The translations under genes were made by a program, and so were the position numbers. A DNA stretch of 20,413 nucleotides from JBFXAM01 sp050184295 (GTDB lineage Bacteria; Planctomycetota; Phycisphaerae; UBA1845; Fen-1342), in assembly GCA_050184295.1 (NCBI GenBank), contig JBFXAM010000079.1:1-20413 (forward strand), in the 5' to 3' direction. Positions 1-6,976 of this stretch are shown here, piece after piece. Every line of letters begins with the position of its first letter. The stretch's first letter is position 1. Under the pieces are notes generated by a model. It ran no database searches, was not told the origin of the DNA, and was given only the letters and a program-made list of their open reading frames with translations.

Positions 1-813
1 CGCGCCGGCGAGGCTGCCGGCGTGCACACCGACGCGCTCGACGAGCTGATTCGTTTTCAGGAGCGGCGCGCGGCGCTGCGCCGCGAACTCGTGCAGGCGC
101 TGACCTATCCCGCAATCGGCGCGCTCGTCCTCATCGGCGCGTGCATTCTGATGCTCACGGTCGTCGTACCGCAGTTCCAGGCGCTCTTCGCCAGCGCCGG
201 CGCAGACCTCCCGGTCGCGACGCGCGTGCTGCTCGCGGTCAGCGACTTCGTCACCCATCGCGGCGGTGTGCTCGCCGGCGCCGTCGGAACGGCGGCGATC
301 GCGCTGCGGCTCCTGTGGGCGCGGCCCGGGTTTCAACTGGCCCTCGGGCTGGCGGCGTCGCGGCTGCCGCTCATCGGGCGCGTGTATTACTACGCCGGCG
401 TCGTGCAGTTCTGTCGCATGTACGCGCTCCTGGAGCGCGCCGGGCTGCCCATCCTCGACACGCTGCGCGTCGTGGAGCAGATGCTGCCGCCGGGGCCGCT
501 GCGGCGGCTCGCGGGCGAGATGCAGAAGCAGATCGCGAGCGGCAGTTCGATCACTGCGACCATCGAAAAGCGTGACGTGCTGCCGGACGTGGTCGAGCAC
601 ATGATCGCGGTCGGCGAGAGCGCGGGGCGCATGGATGAGATGCTTGCGGCCGCGGCGGCCCACTACGACGACGAGCTGCGCGTGCAGATCCGGCGCATGA
701 CGACGGCGCTCGAACCGCTCCTCACGCTCGTCGTGAGCGCACTGGTGCTCGGCGTGGCGCTGGCGATCTTTCAGCCGCTATGGCGGATGAACGCCGTGCT
801 GCTGGAACATTGA
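1..813 (+). CDS. gspF: Type II secretion/type IV pilus inner-membrane platform protein, GspF/PilC family (5' truncated)
   Basis: This is a polytopic inner-membrane protein on which the assembly ATPase and pseudopilins are organised. The reading frame is open from base 1 (residues RAGEAAG precede the GTG at 22), so the true start lies outside the window and about 270 C-terminal residues are visible. The sequence shows the end of the first T2SF domain (GEAAG, then an ALTYPA motif), a transmembrane segment around window residues 39-60, another around 88-107, and the second T2SF domain with the matching GESAG motif followed by a helix and a last hydrophobic segment (LTLVVSALVLGVALAIF). The repeated GE-AG motifs and YP are typical of the family, whose members are usually about 400 residues, so roughly the first third is missing. 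It ends at TGA 811-813, followed by a 92-bp gap to the ATPase gene. The GspH/I/J/K-like neighbours favour GspF over PilC. Family call is firm; subtype is inferred. Confidence 0.93.
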   Translation, partial: RAGEAAGVHTDALDELIRFQERRAALRRELVQALTYPAIGALVLIGACILMLTVVVPQFQALFASAGADLPVATRVLLAVSDFVTHRGGVLAGAVGTAAIALRLLWARPGFQLALGLAASRLPLIGRVYYYAGVVQFCRMYALLERAGLPILDTLRVVEQMLPPGPLRRLAGEMQKQIASGSSITATIEKRDVLPDVVEHMIAVGESAGRMDEMLAAAAAHYDDELRVQIRRMTTALEPLLTLVVSALVLGVALAIFQPLWRMNAVLLEH

Positions 814-905
814 GCGGCTGCGCGTGTGGCGCTGTCGAAAGCGGACGACCCGGCGCGGCGCCGTGAGACGGGACGCGGAAACCTGGGCTGAACGCGAGGA
901 CTCGC

Positions 906-1748
906 ATGTATCTCGATCACTGGTCGCTGACGCTGCCGCCCTTCGAGCCCGCGCCGGACTCGCGCTTCCTGTTCCTGGCGCCGTCGGGCGAGCTGGCGCT
1001 GGCCGCCATGAGCTACGTCGTCGGCAACGGCGGCGGCGAACCCGTGCTGCTCTGCGGCGAAGCGGGCTGCGGCAAGACCCTGCTCTTGCGGGCGCTGCGC
1101 CGGCAGTTGCCCGCCGAGCACTGCCGCGTGGCTTTTGTGCCGGACATGGCGGCGGCGCAGACCAGCCTGCTGGAACGCGTCGCGTATCACTTGACGCGCG
1201 AGCGTCCGGCGGGCAACGGGGCGGCCATCGCCGCGATCACCGAGGCGCTCGGCGAGGCCGAGCGCGAGCGTCGCACGGTCGTCCTGATGCTCGACGACTG
1301 GCCGGCGGCGGCGCCGCAGACGAGCTACGACGAGCTCCGCTGGCTGCTCGATTGCGACATCTCCGACACGCGGCCGTGCGTGCTCATGAGCAGCGAGGAT
1401 TCGCACGTCGTCAAGGAATGGCCGCGCTGGATGCGGCAACGCCTGTTCACGGTCGCCGCCGTGGAGCCGCTCACCGAAGACCAGGTGCCGCGCTATCTGG
1501 CGCATCGGTTGCGCATCGCGGGCGGGCCGGCCGAGCTGTTCACGCCCGATGCCGCCCGGCGGATCGCCGCGTGGTCTGGCGGTGTGCCGCGGCTCATCAA
1601 CCGCGTCGCGCATCTGGCCCTGCACGTTGCGTATCTCGATCTGGCGCGCCGGATAGAGACGGGCTCCGTCGAGCGCGCCATCGCGCGCGTCGCGGCGCGT
1701 GAGCCGCGCGCGGCCGGTGCGGCGGCAACCCTGGGAGCCGAGGCGTGA
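906..1748 (+). CDS. ExeA/GspA-like AAA ATPase of the secretion/pilus operon
   Basis: Predicted cytoplasmic P-loop ATPase of 280 residues. The N-terminus (MYLDHWSLTLPPFEPAPDSRF) has the ExeA/GspA layout of a short aromatic segment, PF, then PD-RF. A Walker A motif GEAGCGKT lies at residues 51-58 and a Walker B strand VVLMLDD ends at residues 130-131. Near the C-terminus GGVPRLINRVA matches the sensor-2-like region of this family. In Aeromonas, ExeA with ExeB helps assemble the secretin through the cell wall. This protein stops soon after the AAA module, so it lacks the peptidoglycan-binding C-terminal domain of ExeA. The acidic pair after the Walker B strand is Asp-Asp where ExeA-type proteins have Asp-Glu. 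The ATG at 906 is chosen because GAGGA at 896-900 sits 5 bases upstream. The stop overlaps the next gene by 4 bp (GTGA). Family call strong; exact role inferred. Confidence 0.85.
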   Translation: MYLDHWSLTLPPFEPAPDSRFLFLAPSGELALAAMSYVVGNGGGEPVLLCGEAGCGKTLLLRALRRQLPAEHCRVAFVPDMAAAQTSLLERVAYHLTRERPAGNGAAIAAITEALGEAERERRTVVLMLDDWPAAAPQTSYDELRWLLDCDISDTRPCVLMSSEDSHVVKEWPRWMRQRLFTVAAVEPLTEDQVPRYLAHRLRIAGGPAELFTPDAARRIAAWSGGVPRLINRVAHLALHVAYLDLARRIETGSVERAIARVAAREPRAAGAAATLGAEA

Positions 1749-2251
1749 TCCGCCGGGGACTGACGCTCGTTGAGATGGTGCTCGTGTTGAGCCTGACGGG
1801 TGTGCTCGCCGCGGTCAGCGTCGGCGGGTTTGTCGGGTTCACGGACTGGCGCGCCGCGACGGGGCTGAAGCGGCTCGCAGACGACATCCGCTTTGCCCGC
1901 CAGGCGGCGATCATCGCCGGCGTACGGACGGCGTGGGTCTTCGACGCCGCGCGCCAGTCGTACGAGCTGCGCCGCGAGCCGGATGTCGCGAGCGGCGCGT
2001 TCGGCGGTGCTGTGCTGCCACACGCGCTTACCGGCGGCGATTGGCGCGTGGCGCTCGCCGAGATCGGCGCGGGGCCGATCGTGCGCGTCCAGGGCACGAC
2101 CGCGAACACGGTTGTTTTCGGGTCGGACGGGCTGCCGCGGAACGTCGCCGGTCAGCGCGTCGGCAACAACGTCGTGATTCGGCTGATCGCGGGGGGGCGC
2201 GTCGTAATCGAGCGTCGCACCGGCGTCGTGCGTATGGAGCCCGGCGGATGA
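1745..2251 (+). CDS. gspH: GspH/FimT-type minor pseudopilin
   Basis: Predicted type II secretion pseudopilin of 168 residues, inserted in the inner membrane and assembled at the pseudopilus tip. The N-terminus has a short basic leader MIRRG followed by LTLVEM, a canonical prepilin peptidase site (Gly at -1, Glu at +5), and then a hydrophobic helix to about residue 28. The rest matches the GspH fold: LADDIRFARQAAI after the helix, then VVFGSDGLPRN and a final strand RRTGVVRM. It starts with GTG at 1745, which overlaps the TGA of the ATPase gene by 4 bp, and its own TGA overlaps the ATG of the next gene by 4 bp, indicating translational coupling. The GspH subtype rests on the conserved FGxDGxP motif and on gene order. 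Confidence 0.88.
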   Translation: MIRRGLTLVEMVLVLSLTGVLAAVSVGGFVGFTDWRAATGLKRLADDIRFARQAAIIAGVRTAWVFDAARQSYELRREPDVASGAFGGAVLPHALTGGDWRVALAEIGAGPIVRVQGTTANTVVFGSDGLPRNVAGQRVGNNVVIRLIAGGRVVIERRTGVVRMEPGG

Positions 2252-2670
2252 GCCGTCGTCGCGGATTGTCGCTGATCGAGGTCGTGCTGGCGCTGGTCAT
2301 CCTGGCGCTGGCGCTGCCGCCGTTCGCGCTCCAGGTCCGCGCGGGCGCCGAAGCGTACGTTGCGGCGCGAACGCAGCAGATACTCGCCGCGCTGGCGAGC
2401 GAGCGCGTCACGGAAGTGTTCGCAGATCACGCGCTGGCAACGCGTGGCCACGGCTACGTGACGTCGGCGGCGTATCCGCGCGAGACCGACGCCGGTGGGC
2501 GGACCGGCTACGTGCGCGACACGACCGTCGTGGAGGTCGATCCCGCCGACTTCGCGACGCCGCGCGCCGGCACGGGCGTGAAGCGCTTTCGCGTGTGGGT
2601 GCGGGCGCCCGACGGGCGCGAAATGGTGGTGCAGTCGTTCGTCGTGAACGCAACGGGGGCAGCGCCGTAG
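2248..2670 (+). CDS. GspI-like minor pseudopilin
   Basis: A 140-residue pseudopilin. The ATG at 2248 overlaps the upstream TGA (ATGA). The leader MSRRRG is followed by LSLIEVVLALVILALAL, with Gly at -1 and Glu at +5, which is a standard prepilin peptidase/N-methylation site; the LALVILAL helix is typical of GspI. The helix continues into ARTQQILAALASERVTEVF, and the C-terminal half is a small beta-rich domain ending FRVWVRAPDGREMVVQSFVV, like the GspI C-terminus. Its position directly after the GspH-like gene and before GspJ- and GspK-like genes matches the conserved H-I-J-K order. The stop is TAG at 2668-2670; the next gene lies in the same reading frame 33 bp further on. Some PilV-type minor pilins look similar, so the I assignment depends partly on context. 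Confidence 0.8.
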   Translation: MSRRRGLSLIEVVLALVILALALPPFALQVRAGAEAYVAARTQQILAALASERVTEVFADHALATRGHGYVTSAAYPRETDAGGRTGYVRDTTVVEVDPADFATPRAGTGVKRFRVWVRAPDGREMVVQSFVVNATGAAP

Positions 2671-2691
2671 GACCGACGCGCCGCGTATCGC

Positions 2692-2696
2692 AGGAG
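2692..2696 (+). promoter_or_regulatory. Shine-Dalgarno AGGAG that decides the start of the GspJ-like gene
   Basis: AGGAG lies 7 bases before GTG 2704 but touches GTG 2698, so it favours 2704 as the true start. There is no ATG in frame between the TAG of the preceding gene (2668-2670) and this point. Confidence 0.55.
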
Positions 2697-2703
2697 TGTG
2701 CAC

Positions 2704-3303
2704 GTGTCGCTCAACCTGGTGGAAATGGTGGTTGCGATCGTGCTGGCCGCGCTGGTGTTCAGCGTCGCGCTGGCGCCGACGTATCAGGTGCTCGCGACCG
2801 GCGAGCGGGTCGAGACGCTGGTCCGCGAGCTTGACGCGCACGCGACGGTGGCGACCTTGATCGAGCGCCGCTTGCAGCGCGTGTGGCGCGCCGCGGCGCC
2901 GCCGCCGGACTCGGGCACCCTTGATGTCGCGCGGGAGCGCGAGGTGCGCGTCGGGGCGTGGCGCCTGCGCGCTCAAGGCGATCGGCTACAACAGTCCATA
3001 CGGGGTGGTGGTGGCTTCCAGACGCTGCTCCGTCCGGTCGCGTCCGTGCAGTTCGCCTACCAGACCGAGGACGGCGCGTGGGTCGAGCGGCTGAACCACG
3101 CCGCCGCACGCGACCGCGTGCACGCCGTGCGAATCCGCTGGACGGATCCGGCCGCACAGCGTTCCTACCAGGCGCTGGCCGGGCTCGCGGACCGCCAGTT
3201 CGCGGGCGCCGCGGTCGAGCTGCCGGCGCCGCCGGATGCGTCCGGCTACCGGCGCGAGGACTGCACGCGGGTGGTGGCGCTGGAGGTCGGCGTGTGGCCA
3301 TGA
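2704..3303 (+). CDS. GspJ-like minor pseudopilin with atypical processing site
   Basis: About 199 residues, starting at GTG 2704 (GTG 2698 would add two residues). The protein begins SLNLVEMVVAIVLAALVF after the initiator: a hydrophobic helix with Glu at the +5 position, as in pseudopilins, but with Ser instead of Gly at -1, Asn at +2 and almost no basic leader. After the helix come LVRELDAHATVATLIERRL, a pattern typical of GspJ, then a beta-rich C-terminal domain with FQTLLRPVASVQFAYQTEDG and a last segment ending VVALEVGVWP. Placement between GspI- and GspK-like genes supports GspJ, which forms part of the I-J-K tip complex. The TGA overlaps the next ATG by 4 bp. The processing site is odd enough that cleavage may be inefficient or the start may be mis-assigned. 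Confidence 0.72.
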   Translation: MSLNLVEMVVAIVLAALVFSVALAPTYQVLATGERVETLVRELDAHATVATLIERRLQRVWRAAAPPPDSGTLDVAREREVRVGAWRLRAQGDRLQQSIRGGGGFQTLLRPVASVQFAYQTEDGAWVERLNHAAARDRVHAVRIRWTDPAAQRSYQALAGLADRQFAGAAVELPAPPDASGYRREDCTRVVALEVGVWP

Positions 3304-3719
3304 CGCGTGCGCGGCGGCGCCCCGCGCGGGGCGCCGCACTCATCTCCGCGGTTGTCATCTTGCTGATCGTCGCGCTCTTTACGGCGACGACCTTGGCGCT
3401 GCGTTCGAATCAGGCATCGACGCAGACGCTGCGCGTGCAGCGTGTTCAGGCCGAGGCAGCCGCCCAAGGCGCGCTTCAGCTCGCGGCGTGGCACGTACAG
3501 AACCACGCGGAGCTGCGCACCGCGCTCAGCGCCGCGACGGCCCACGACGACGTGAGCCCCGCGGCGCCGCCGCTCTATCGCTTCACCGGCGCGCTCGGCG
3601 GGTCCACGTTCGAGGCAGCGGTCTGGCCGACCGCGGGCGCGGTGCGCATCCAGTCGATCGGCCGCTGCGGCCCGGTGCGGGCCGAGCGCTGGTCGCAGAT
3701 TCTGACCCGTGGCGGCTGA
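3300..3719 (+). CDS. Short GspK-like pseudopilin lacking the large alpha domain
   Basis: A 139-residue protein starting at ATG 3300, which overlaps the TGA of the previous gene (ATGA). The N-terminus is strongly basic (MTRARRRPARG) and is followed by AALISAVVILLIVALF. This matches the GspK pattern: Gly at -1, a hydrophobic helix, and no Glu at +5, GspK being the pseudopilin known to lack that residue. The helix runs into a polar stretch (SNQASTQTLRVQRVQAEAAA) like the GspK/PilX N-terminal stalk. Known GspK proteins exceed 280 residues because of a large alpha-helical insertion; here only a short beta-like domain follows (FTGALGGSTFEAAVWP onward). It may be a minimal GspK or a PilX-like minor pilin. 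A 116-bp gap separates it from the next gene. Confidence 0.7.
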   Translation: MTRARRRPARGAALISAVVILLIVALFTATTLALRSNQASTQTLRVQRVQAEAAAQGALQLAAWHVQNHAELRTALSAATAHDDVSPAAPPLYRFTGALGGSTFEAAVWPTAGAVRIQSIGRCGPVRAERWSQILTRGG

Positions 3720-3835
3720 GAACGCGGGCGCTATCCGGGTGGGAGTCGCGCGATCCTCACACCTGACGTTCGCCAAGCCGATGACACCGTAGGCGCGGGT
3801 CGCGCGAGCGCATCGGCCGCGCCGACCGGTAAATC

Positions 3836-5374
3836 ATGATGACACGCAAGGGACACGACGACCGGTGGATCGGCATCGTCGCGGACGCCGGCGGCGCGTC
3901 GGTGTTTGTCGCGCGCGGCAGATCGGCGCCGGCGCTGCTGGCGCGGCGGTGGATCGCGTTTGACCTGGACACGCCGGACGATGCGTTGGCGGTGGGCCTG
4001 CGCGCGTTCGCGCGGGAACACGGCGCGGCACGGCTGCCGGCGTATGCCGCGTTCGCGGGCTCGGGCACGCTCGCGCAGCGCCTGACGCTGCCGATGATGC
4101 GGACGGCGCTGCTGCGGGCGGCGGTGAACACGCGTTTCGCGCAGTACTCGGGCGGGCGCGCTTTCTACACCGATGTGCAAATCCTGCGGCGCGAAGGCGC
4201 GGAGCGCCGCGTTCACGCGCTGGCGGCGGGTGTCGAGCAGCGGCTGGCGCACTGTGTGCGGCGCGCCGCGCGGCGCGCCGGGCTGCGGCTGCGCGCCATG
4301 ACAGCGCTGGCGGCGCTGTTCCCGGCGCCGCGCGCGGAATCGGTGGTCGCGCAGATCATCATCGAGGAGCGGGCGGCAACCGTGCAGCTCTTCGAGAACG
4401 GCGAGCGGACCGCGGTGCGCGACGTGCTCATCGGGCGGCGCGACTTTGTCGCCGCCTACTCCCGCCCGATCCTGACGGACCGCGGGCCCATCACGCTCTC
4501 GACGGCGCAGGCGGAAGCACTACTCGTCGACGTTGGCGTGCCGGTCGGGCGCGCCGCTGAGCTGCGACCGGGCATTGTCGCGTCGCAGGTCTGGCCGCTC
4601 CTGAGTCCCGTGCTCCAGCGCCTTCAGCACGAACTCGCACACACGCTGGAACACGCCGCCGGCGGCGCCGACGGCCCGGTGCGGCTCCGCGTGCGCGCTC
4701 TGCCGACGATCGCGGGCGTCGGCGAAGCGCTCGAAGCCGCACTCGAACGCGTCGTGGTCGATCCCCAAACGCCGCCGAGCGACAGTGACTATCTCGCCGA
4801 TTTTGCCGGCCCGCTGTGGCGCGGCGCGGTCCCCGACCTGCGGCCGCCGGCGGAGCGCCTGGCCGAGCGTCTCGCGGGCCCGGCGGTGGCTGCCGCCGTC
4901 TGCGCGGGCGCCGTATTGCTGGCGAACTACGCAGAGCCGCAGCGCGCCGCGGCGCGGATGGCCGCGGACGCGCCCGCGCTGGCCGCGCTGCGCGCGCAGG
5001 CCGGTGTGGTGGAGCAATGGCGCGACGCGGCCCAGCGTGCCGACATGGAATTGCAGCGCCGCCTGCGCGCGGCCCGGCTGTTCCGCGATCTTCAGCCCCG
5101 CGCGCACCCGGTCGTGCCGTTGCTGCGCGGCGTGCTGGCGAGCACGCCCGCGGGGTGCATGCTGACCGACGTCAGCTTCAGCGACGCAAGCGCGGGCGCC
5201 GGCTTCGTCCTGCGCGGCAGCTATCAGGGGACTTCACCCGCGAGCGTGGTCGTCGACCGCTGGATGCGGCAACTGAACGCTGCGGGCGTCTGGGCCGACG
5301 CGGTCGTCGCGGCGATCGACGGCAGCGGCCAGCCTGGCCCGGCGACGTTTGAGATTCACCTTCGACTGCGGTGA
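3836..5374 (+). CDS. Bitopic PilM/PilN-like (GspL-like) assembly platform protein
   Basis: A 512-residue protein that I read as an actin-like cytoplasmic domain (about 1-330) joined to a membrane helix (about 349-366, AVAAAVCAGAVLLANY) and a periplasmic ferredoxin-like domain (about 385-512). The N-terminal part has WIGIVADAGGASVFVARG, a degenerate phosphate-binding strand-turn like PilM/GspL, and a late GVGEALEAAL segment as in actin-fold proteins. The helix is followed by a predicted coiled coil and then LLRGVLASTPAGCMLTDVSF, the typical PilN core. This is the topology of GspL, equivalent to fused PilM and PilN. A TAA lies in frame two codons upstream, so the start cannot precede ATG 3836; ATG 3839 is an alternative. 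No clear Shine-Dalgarno is visible. The next gene follows after 4 bp. Similarity is by pattern only, so this is a structural family call. Confidence 0.72.
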   Translation: MMTRKGHDDRWIGIVADAGGASVFVARGRSAPALLARRWIAFDLDTPDDALAVGLRAFAREHGAARLPAYAAFAGSGTLAQRLTLPMMRTALLRAAVNTRFAQYSGGRAFYTDVQILRREGAERRVHALAAGVEQRLAHCVRRAARRAGLRLRAMTALAALFPAPRAESVVAQIIIEERAATVQLFENGERTAVRDVLIGRRDFVAAYSRPILTDRGPITLSTAQAEALLVDVGVPVGRAAELRPGIVASQVWPLLSPVLQRLQHELAHTLEHAAGGADGPVRLRVRALPTIAGVGEALEAALERVVVDPQTPPSDSDYLADFAGPLWRGAVPDLRPPAERLAERLAGPAVAAAVCAGAVLLANYAEPQRAAARMAADAPALAALRAQAGVVEQWRDAAQRADMELQRRLRAARLFRDLQPRAHPVVPLLRGVLASTPAGCMLTDVSFSDASAGAGFVLRGSYQGTSPASVVVDRWMRQLNAAGVWADAVVAAIDGSGQPGPATFEIHLRLR

Positions 5375-5378
5375 CCGA

Positions 5379-5999
5379 ATGCGTGACTGGATGGAACCCC
5401 GGTGTGCACTCGTGATCGGGCTGCTGGCTGCGGCGCCGCTGGCGGTGCTCGTGCACACGGTCGGCTGGTGCCTCCCGGCACTGCACGCCGAGCAGTGCCA
5501 CGCCCGCTGCCTGGCCGACGAGCAAGCGGAGATCGAAGCCGCCCTCGCGGATTGTCGCGCACTGCGCGCACGCGCCGCGGCGATACGCGGGCTCGCGGAC
5601 CAGGCGTCCACGCGGCTACCGGAGTCGTGGTTGCCCGAACGCCGCCGCGACTTCGTATTCGACCAGTTGGCGGCGGCCGTCACGCTGCCCGGCGTACGTG
5701 TCCATGCGATCCAGGCGCGCCCGCCGACGGCATACCCCGGCGGATCGCGCGACCGCCTGCTGGCCGCCGAACGTATTTCGCTCGACTGCCGCGGCGAATA
5801 TGGCCCGTTGACGCGGGCGCTGGACGGGCTGTCGGCGTTCGACCCGCCACTGCGGATCACGAGCGTTCACTGGTGGCCCAGAGACGACGCGCTGGCGCTG
5901 ACGCTCGACGTGGAGGTCGCGTTCGTGCCGGACGACGAGCAGCGCATCGCGCTCGCCGACGCAGCCGGACTCGATGAGGCGGATGCCGATGAAGACTAA
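5379..5999 (+). CDS. PilO/GspM-like membrane protein
   Basis: A 206-residue bitopic protein. A short cytoplasmic N-terminus is followed by a transmembrane helix around residues 9-27, a helical region (about 44-75) suited to a coiled coil, and a ferredoxin-like periplasmic domain. PilO-like features are LPESWLPERRRDFVFDQLAA before the domain, GEYGPLTRALDGLSAF, ITSVHWWPRDD and a final beta strand ALTLDVEVAFV. The ATG at 5379 is preferred over TTG 5349, which would overlap the previous gene by 26 bp; ATG 5391 is another option. Family members partner PilN or GspL in the inner-membrane platform, which fits its position directly after the GspL-like gene. Unusual are five cysteines in the N-terminal part (about residues 9, 31, 40, 44 and 59), four of them just outside the membrane. 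The 3' end overlaps the next gene. Confidence 0.7.
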   Translation: MRDWMEPRCALVIGLLAAAPLAVLVHTVGWCLPALHAEQCHARCLADEQAEIEAALADCRALRARAAAIRGLADQASTRLPESWLPERRRDFVFDQLAAAVTLPGVRVHAIQARPPTAYPGGSRDRLLAAERISLDCRGEYGPLTRALDGLSAFDPPLRITSVHWWPRDDALALTLDVEVAFVPDDEQRIALADAAGLDEADADED

Positions 6000-6474
6000 C
6001 CTCCGCCCGCGAACGGTGCTGTCTGCGGCGGTCGTCGTGCTGGCGATCGTCGCCGCGGTGCGCTGGTCGGCTGGCGGGCGCGGGCTGACTCTGCCGCAGT
6101 TCGCCAACGCCGACGATCAGGTCGAACCGCGCGTCGCAACCGCGGAAGCGCCGGCAGCGCAGAAGCTGCGCTCGGAGGAACTTCCGGCGGCGTGGCGGAC
6201 GCCGAGCTGGCCTGCGAATCCATTCCGGTCGAGCTCGGACGCCGTGTCGGCATTGACCGTCGAATCGCCGACGCCTGCCACGCCGGCGCTCGACAAGCCG
6301 CCCTTCGTATTGAAGGCTACCATGGTCGGGGCTGTACCGATGGCGCTTGTCGACGGGCGACCGGTCGGCCTCGCCGATATGGTCGGAGACGGCTGGGTCG
6401 TCGCCGCGATTGAGTCCGCATCGGTGACGCTGCGGAACGGGAGCCGCCGGCTGGTCCTTCGTCTCCCCGAGTGA
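5989..6474 (+). CDS. PilP/GspC-like inner-membrane protein
   Basis: About 161 residues from ATG 5989; ATGs at 5974 and 5983 are in frame and possible, but GAGG at 5976-5979 is best spaced for 5989. The protein has one N-terminal membrane helix (about residues 8-25), a proline- and alanine-rich linker (about 45-105), and a small C-terminal domain from about 105 to the end. That domain reads KATMVGAVPMALVDGRPVGL, then VGDGWVVAAIESASVTLRNG and a last strand LVLRLPE, the pattern of the GspC homology region and of PilP: a self-contained beta domain with an ALVDG turn and a final VTLRNG hairpin. In known systems this domain links the inner-membrane platform to the secretin. The linker also contains WPANPF, resembling ExeB/GspB-type proteins. 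It overlaps the PilO-like gene by 11 bp and precedes the GspG-like pseudopilin by 45 bp. Confidence 0.65.
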   Translation: MKTNLRPRTVLSAAVVVLAIVAAVRWSAGGRGLTLPQFANADDQVEPRVATAEAPAAQKLRSEELPAAWRTPSWPANPFRSSSDAVSALTVESPTPATPALDKPPFVLKATMVGAVPMALVDGRPVGLADMVGDGWVVAAIESASVTLRNGSRRLVLRLPE

Positions 6475-6510
6475 TGTGGTTTCTTCGATGCAATTCTTGA
6501 TGAGAGCAAA

Positions 6511-6517
6511 GGGGGAG
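6511..6517 (+). promoter_or_regulatory. Strong Shine-Dalgarno (GGGGGAG) of the GspG-like gene
   Basis: The purine run AAAGGGGGAG ends 2 bases before ATG 6520 and is the strongest ribosome-binding site in the operon. It fits higher translation of a main pseudopilin than of the coupled minor ones. Confidence 0.55.
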
Positions 6518-6519
6518 TC

Positions 6520-6924
6520 ATGACCTTGCAGCACCGTCGCCACGCGTTCACGCTAGTCGAGCTTGTCATGGTCATTGTCATCATTGGATTGCTCGCCGCC
6601 GTCGTCACGCCGCAGTTCTCGAGCATGAAAACCGAGGCGCAGAACGCCGCGGAGCAAGGCGCCGTGTCCGCCATCCGCAGCGGCATCAACCTCGCCAACA
6701 TGACCCGCCTCGCGCAGGGTCTCGACGGCTACCCGTCCACGCTTGACTCGGCCGCCAACGGCGTCGCGTCGGCGACCAACGTGCTATTCACGCAGGTCAT
6801 CAAGGACGGCGTCAGTGATCCGAACTGGCAGAAGACCGGCAACCGCCGCTATCGCTTCAATCCCACACAGCGCGTCTACACCTATAACCAGAACGCCGGC
6901 ACATTTACGTCGAATTCGCCGTAG
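6520..6924 (+). CDS. GspG-like (probable major) pseudopilin
   Basis: A 134-residue prepilin-type protein. The leader MTLQHRRHA is basic and is followed by FTLVELVMVIVIIGLLAAVV, a textbook type IV prepilin helix with Glu at +5, except that Ala rather than Gly occupies -1. The helix continues into TPQFSSMKTEAQNAAEQGAV, typical of GspG-type major pseudopilins. The C-terminal part (YPSTLDSAANG to YTYNQNAGTF) is short and beta-like but does not show the clear calcium-site motif of classical GspG. The strong Shine-Dalgarno at 6511-6517, the position last before a strong terminator, and codon use visibly less GC-saturated than the upstream genes fit a highly expressed subunit. Its place after the GspC-like gene, rather than after GspF, is unusual. 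It could also be a minor pseudopilin. Confidence 0.8.
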   Translation: MTLQHRRHAFTLVELVMVIVIIGLLAAVVTPQFSSMKTEAQNAAEQGAVSAIRSGINLANMTRLAQGLDGYPSTLDSAANGVASATNVLFTQVIKDGVSDPNWQKTGNRRYRFNPTQRVYTYNQNAGTFTSNSP

Positions 6925-6976
6925 CTTCGGCCGCGAATCGGCCGCGTTCGCCGCCGAGTATCGATGAGCAAGCTCG

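Noticed and set aside
3720..3835. Possible internal promoter between the GspK-like and GspL-like genes
   Set aside because: No -10/-35 pair close to consensus was found in the 116-bp gap; co-transcription remains the simpler reading.
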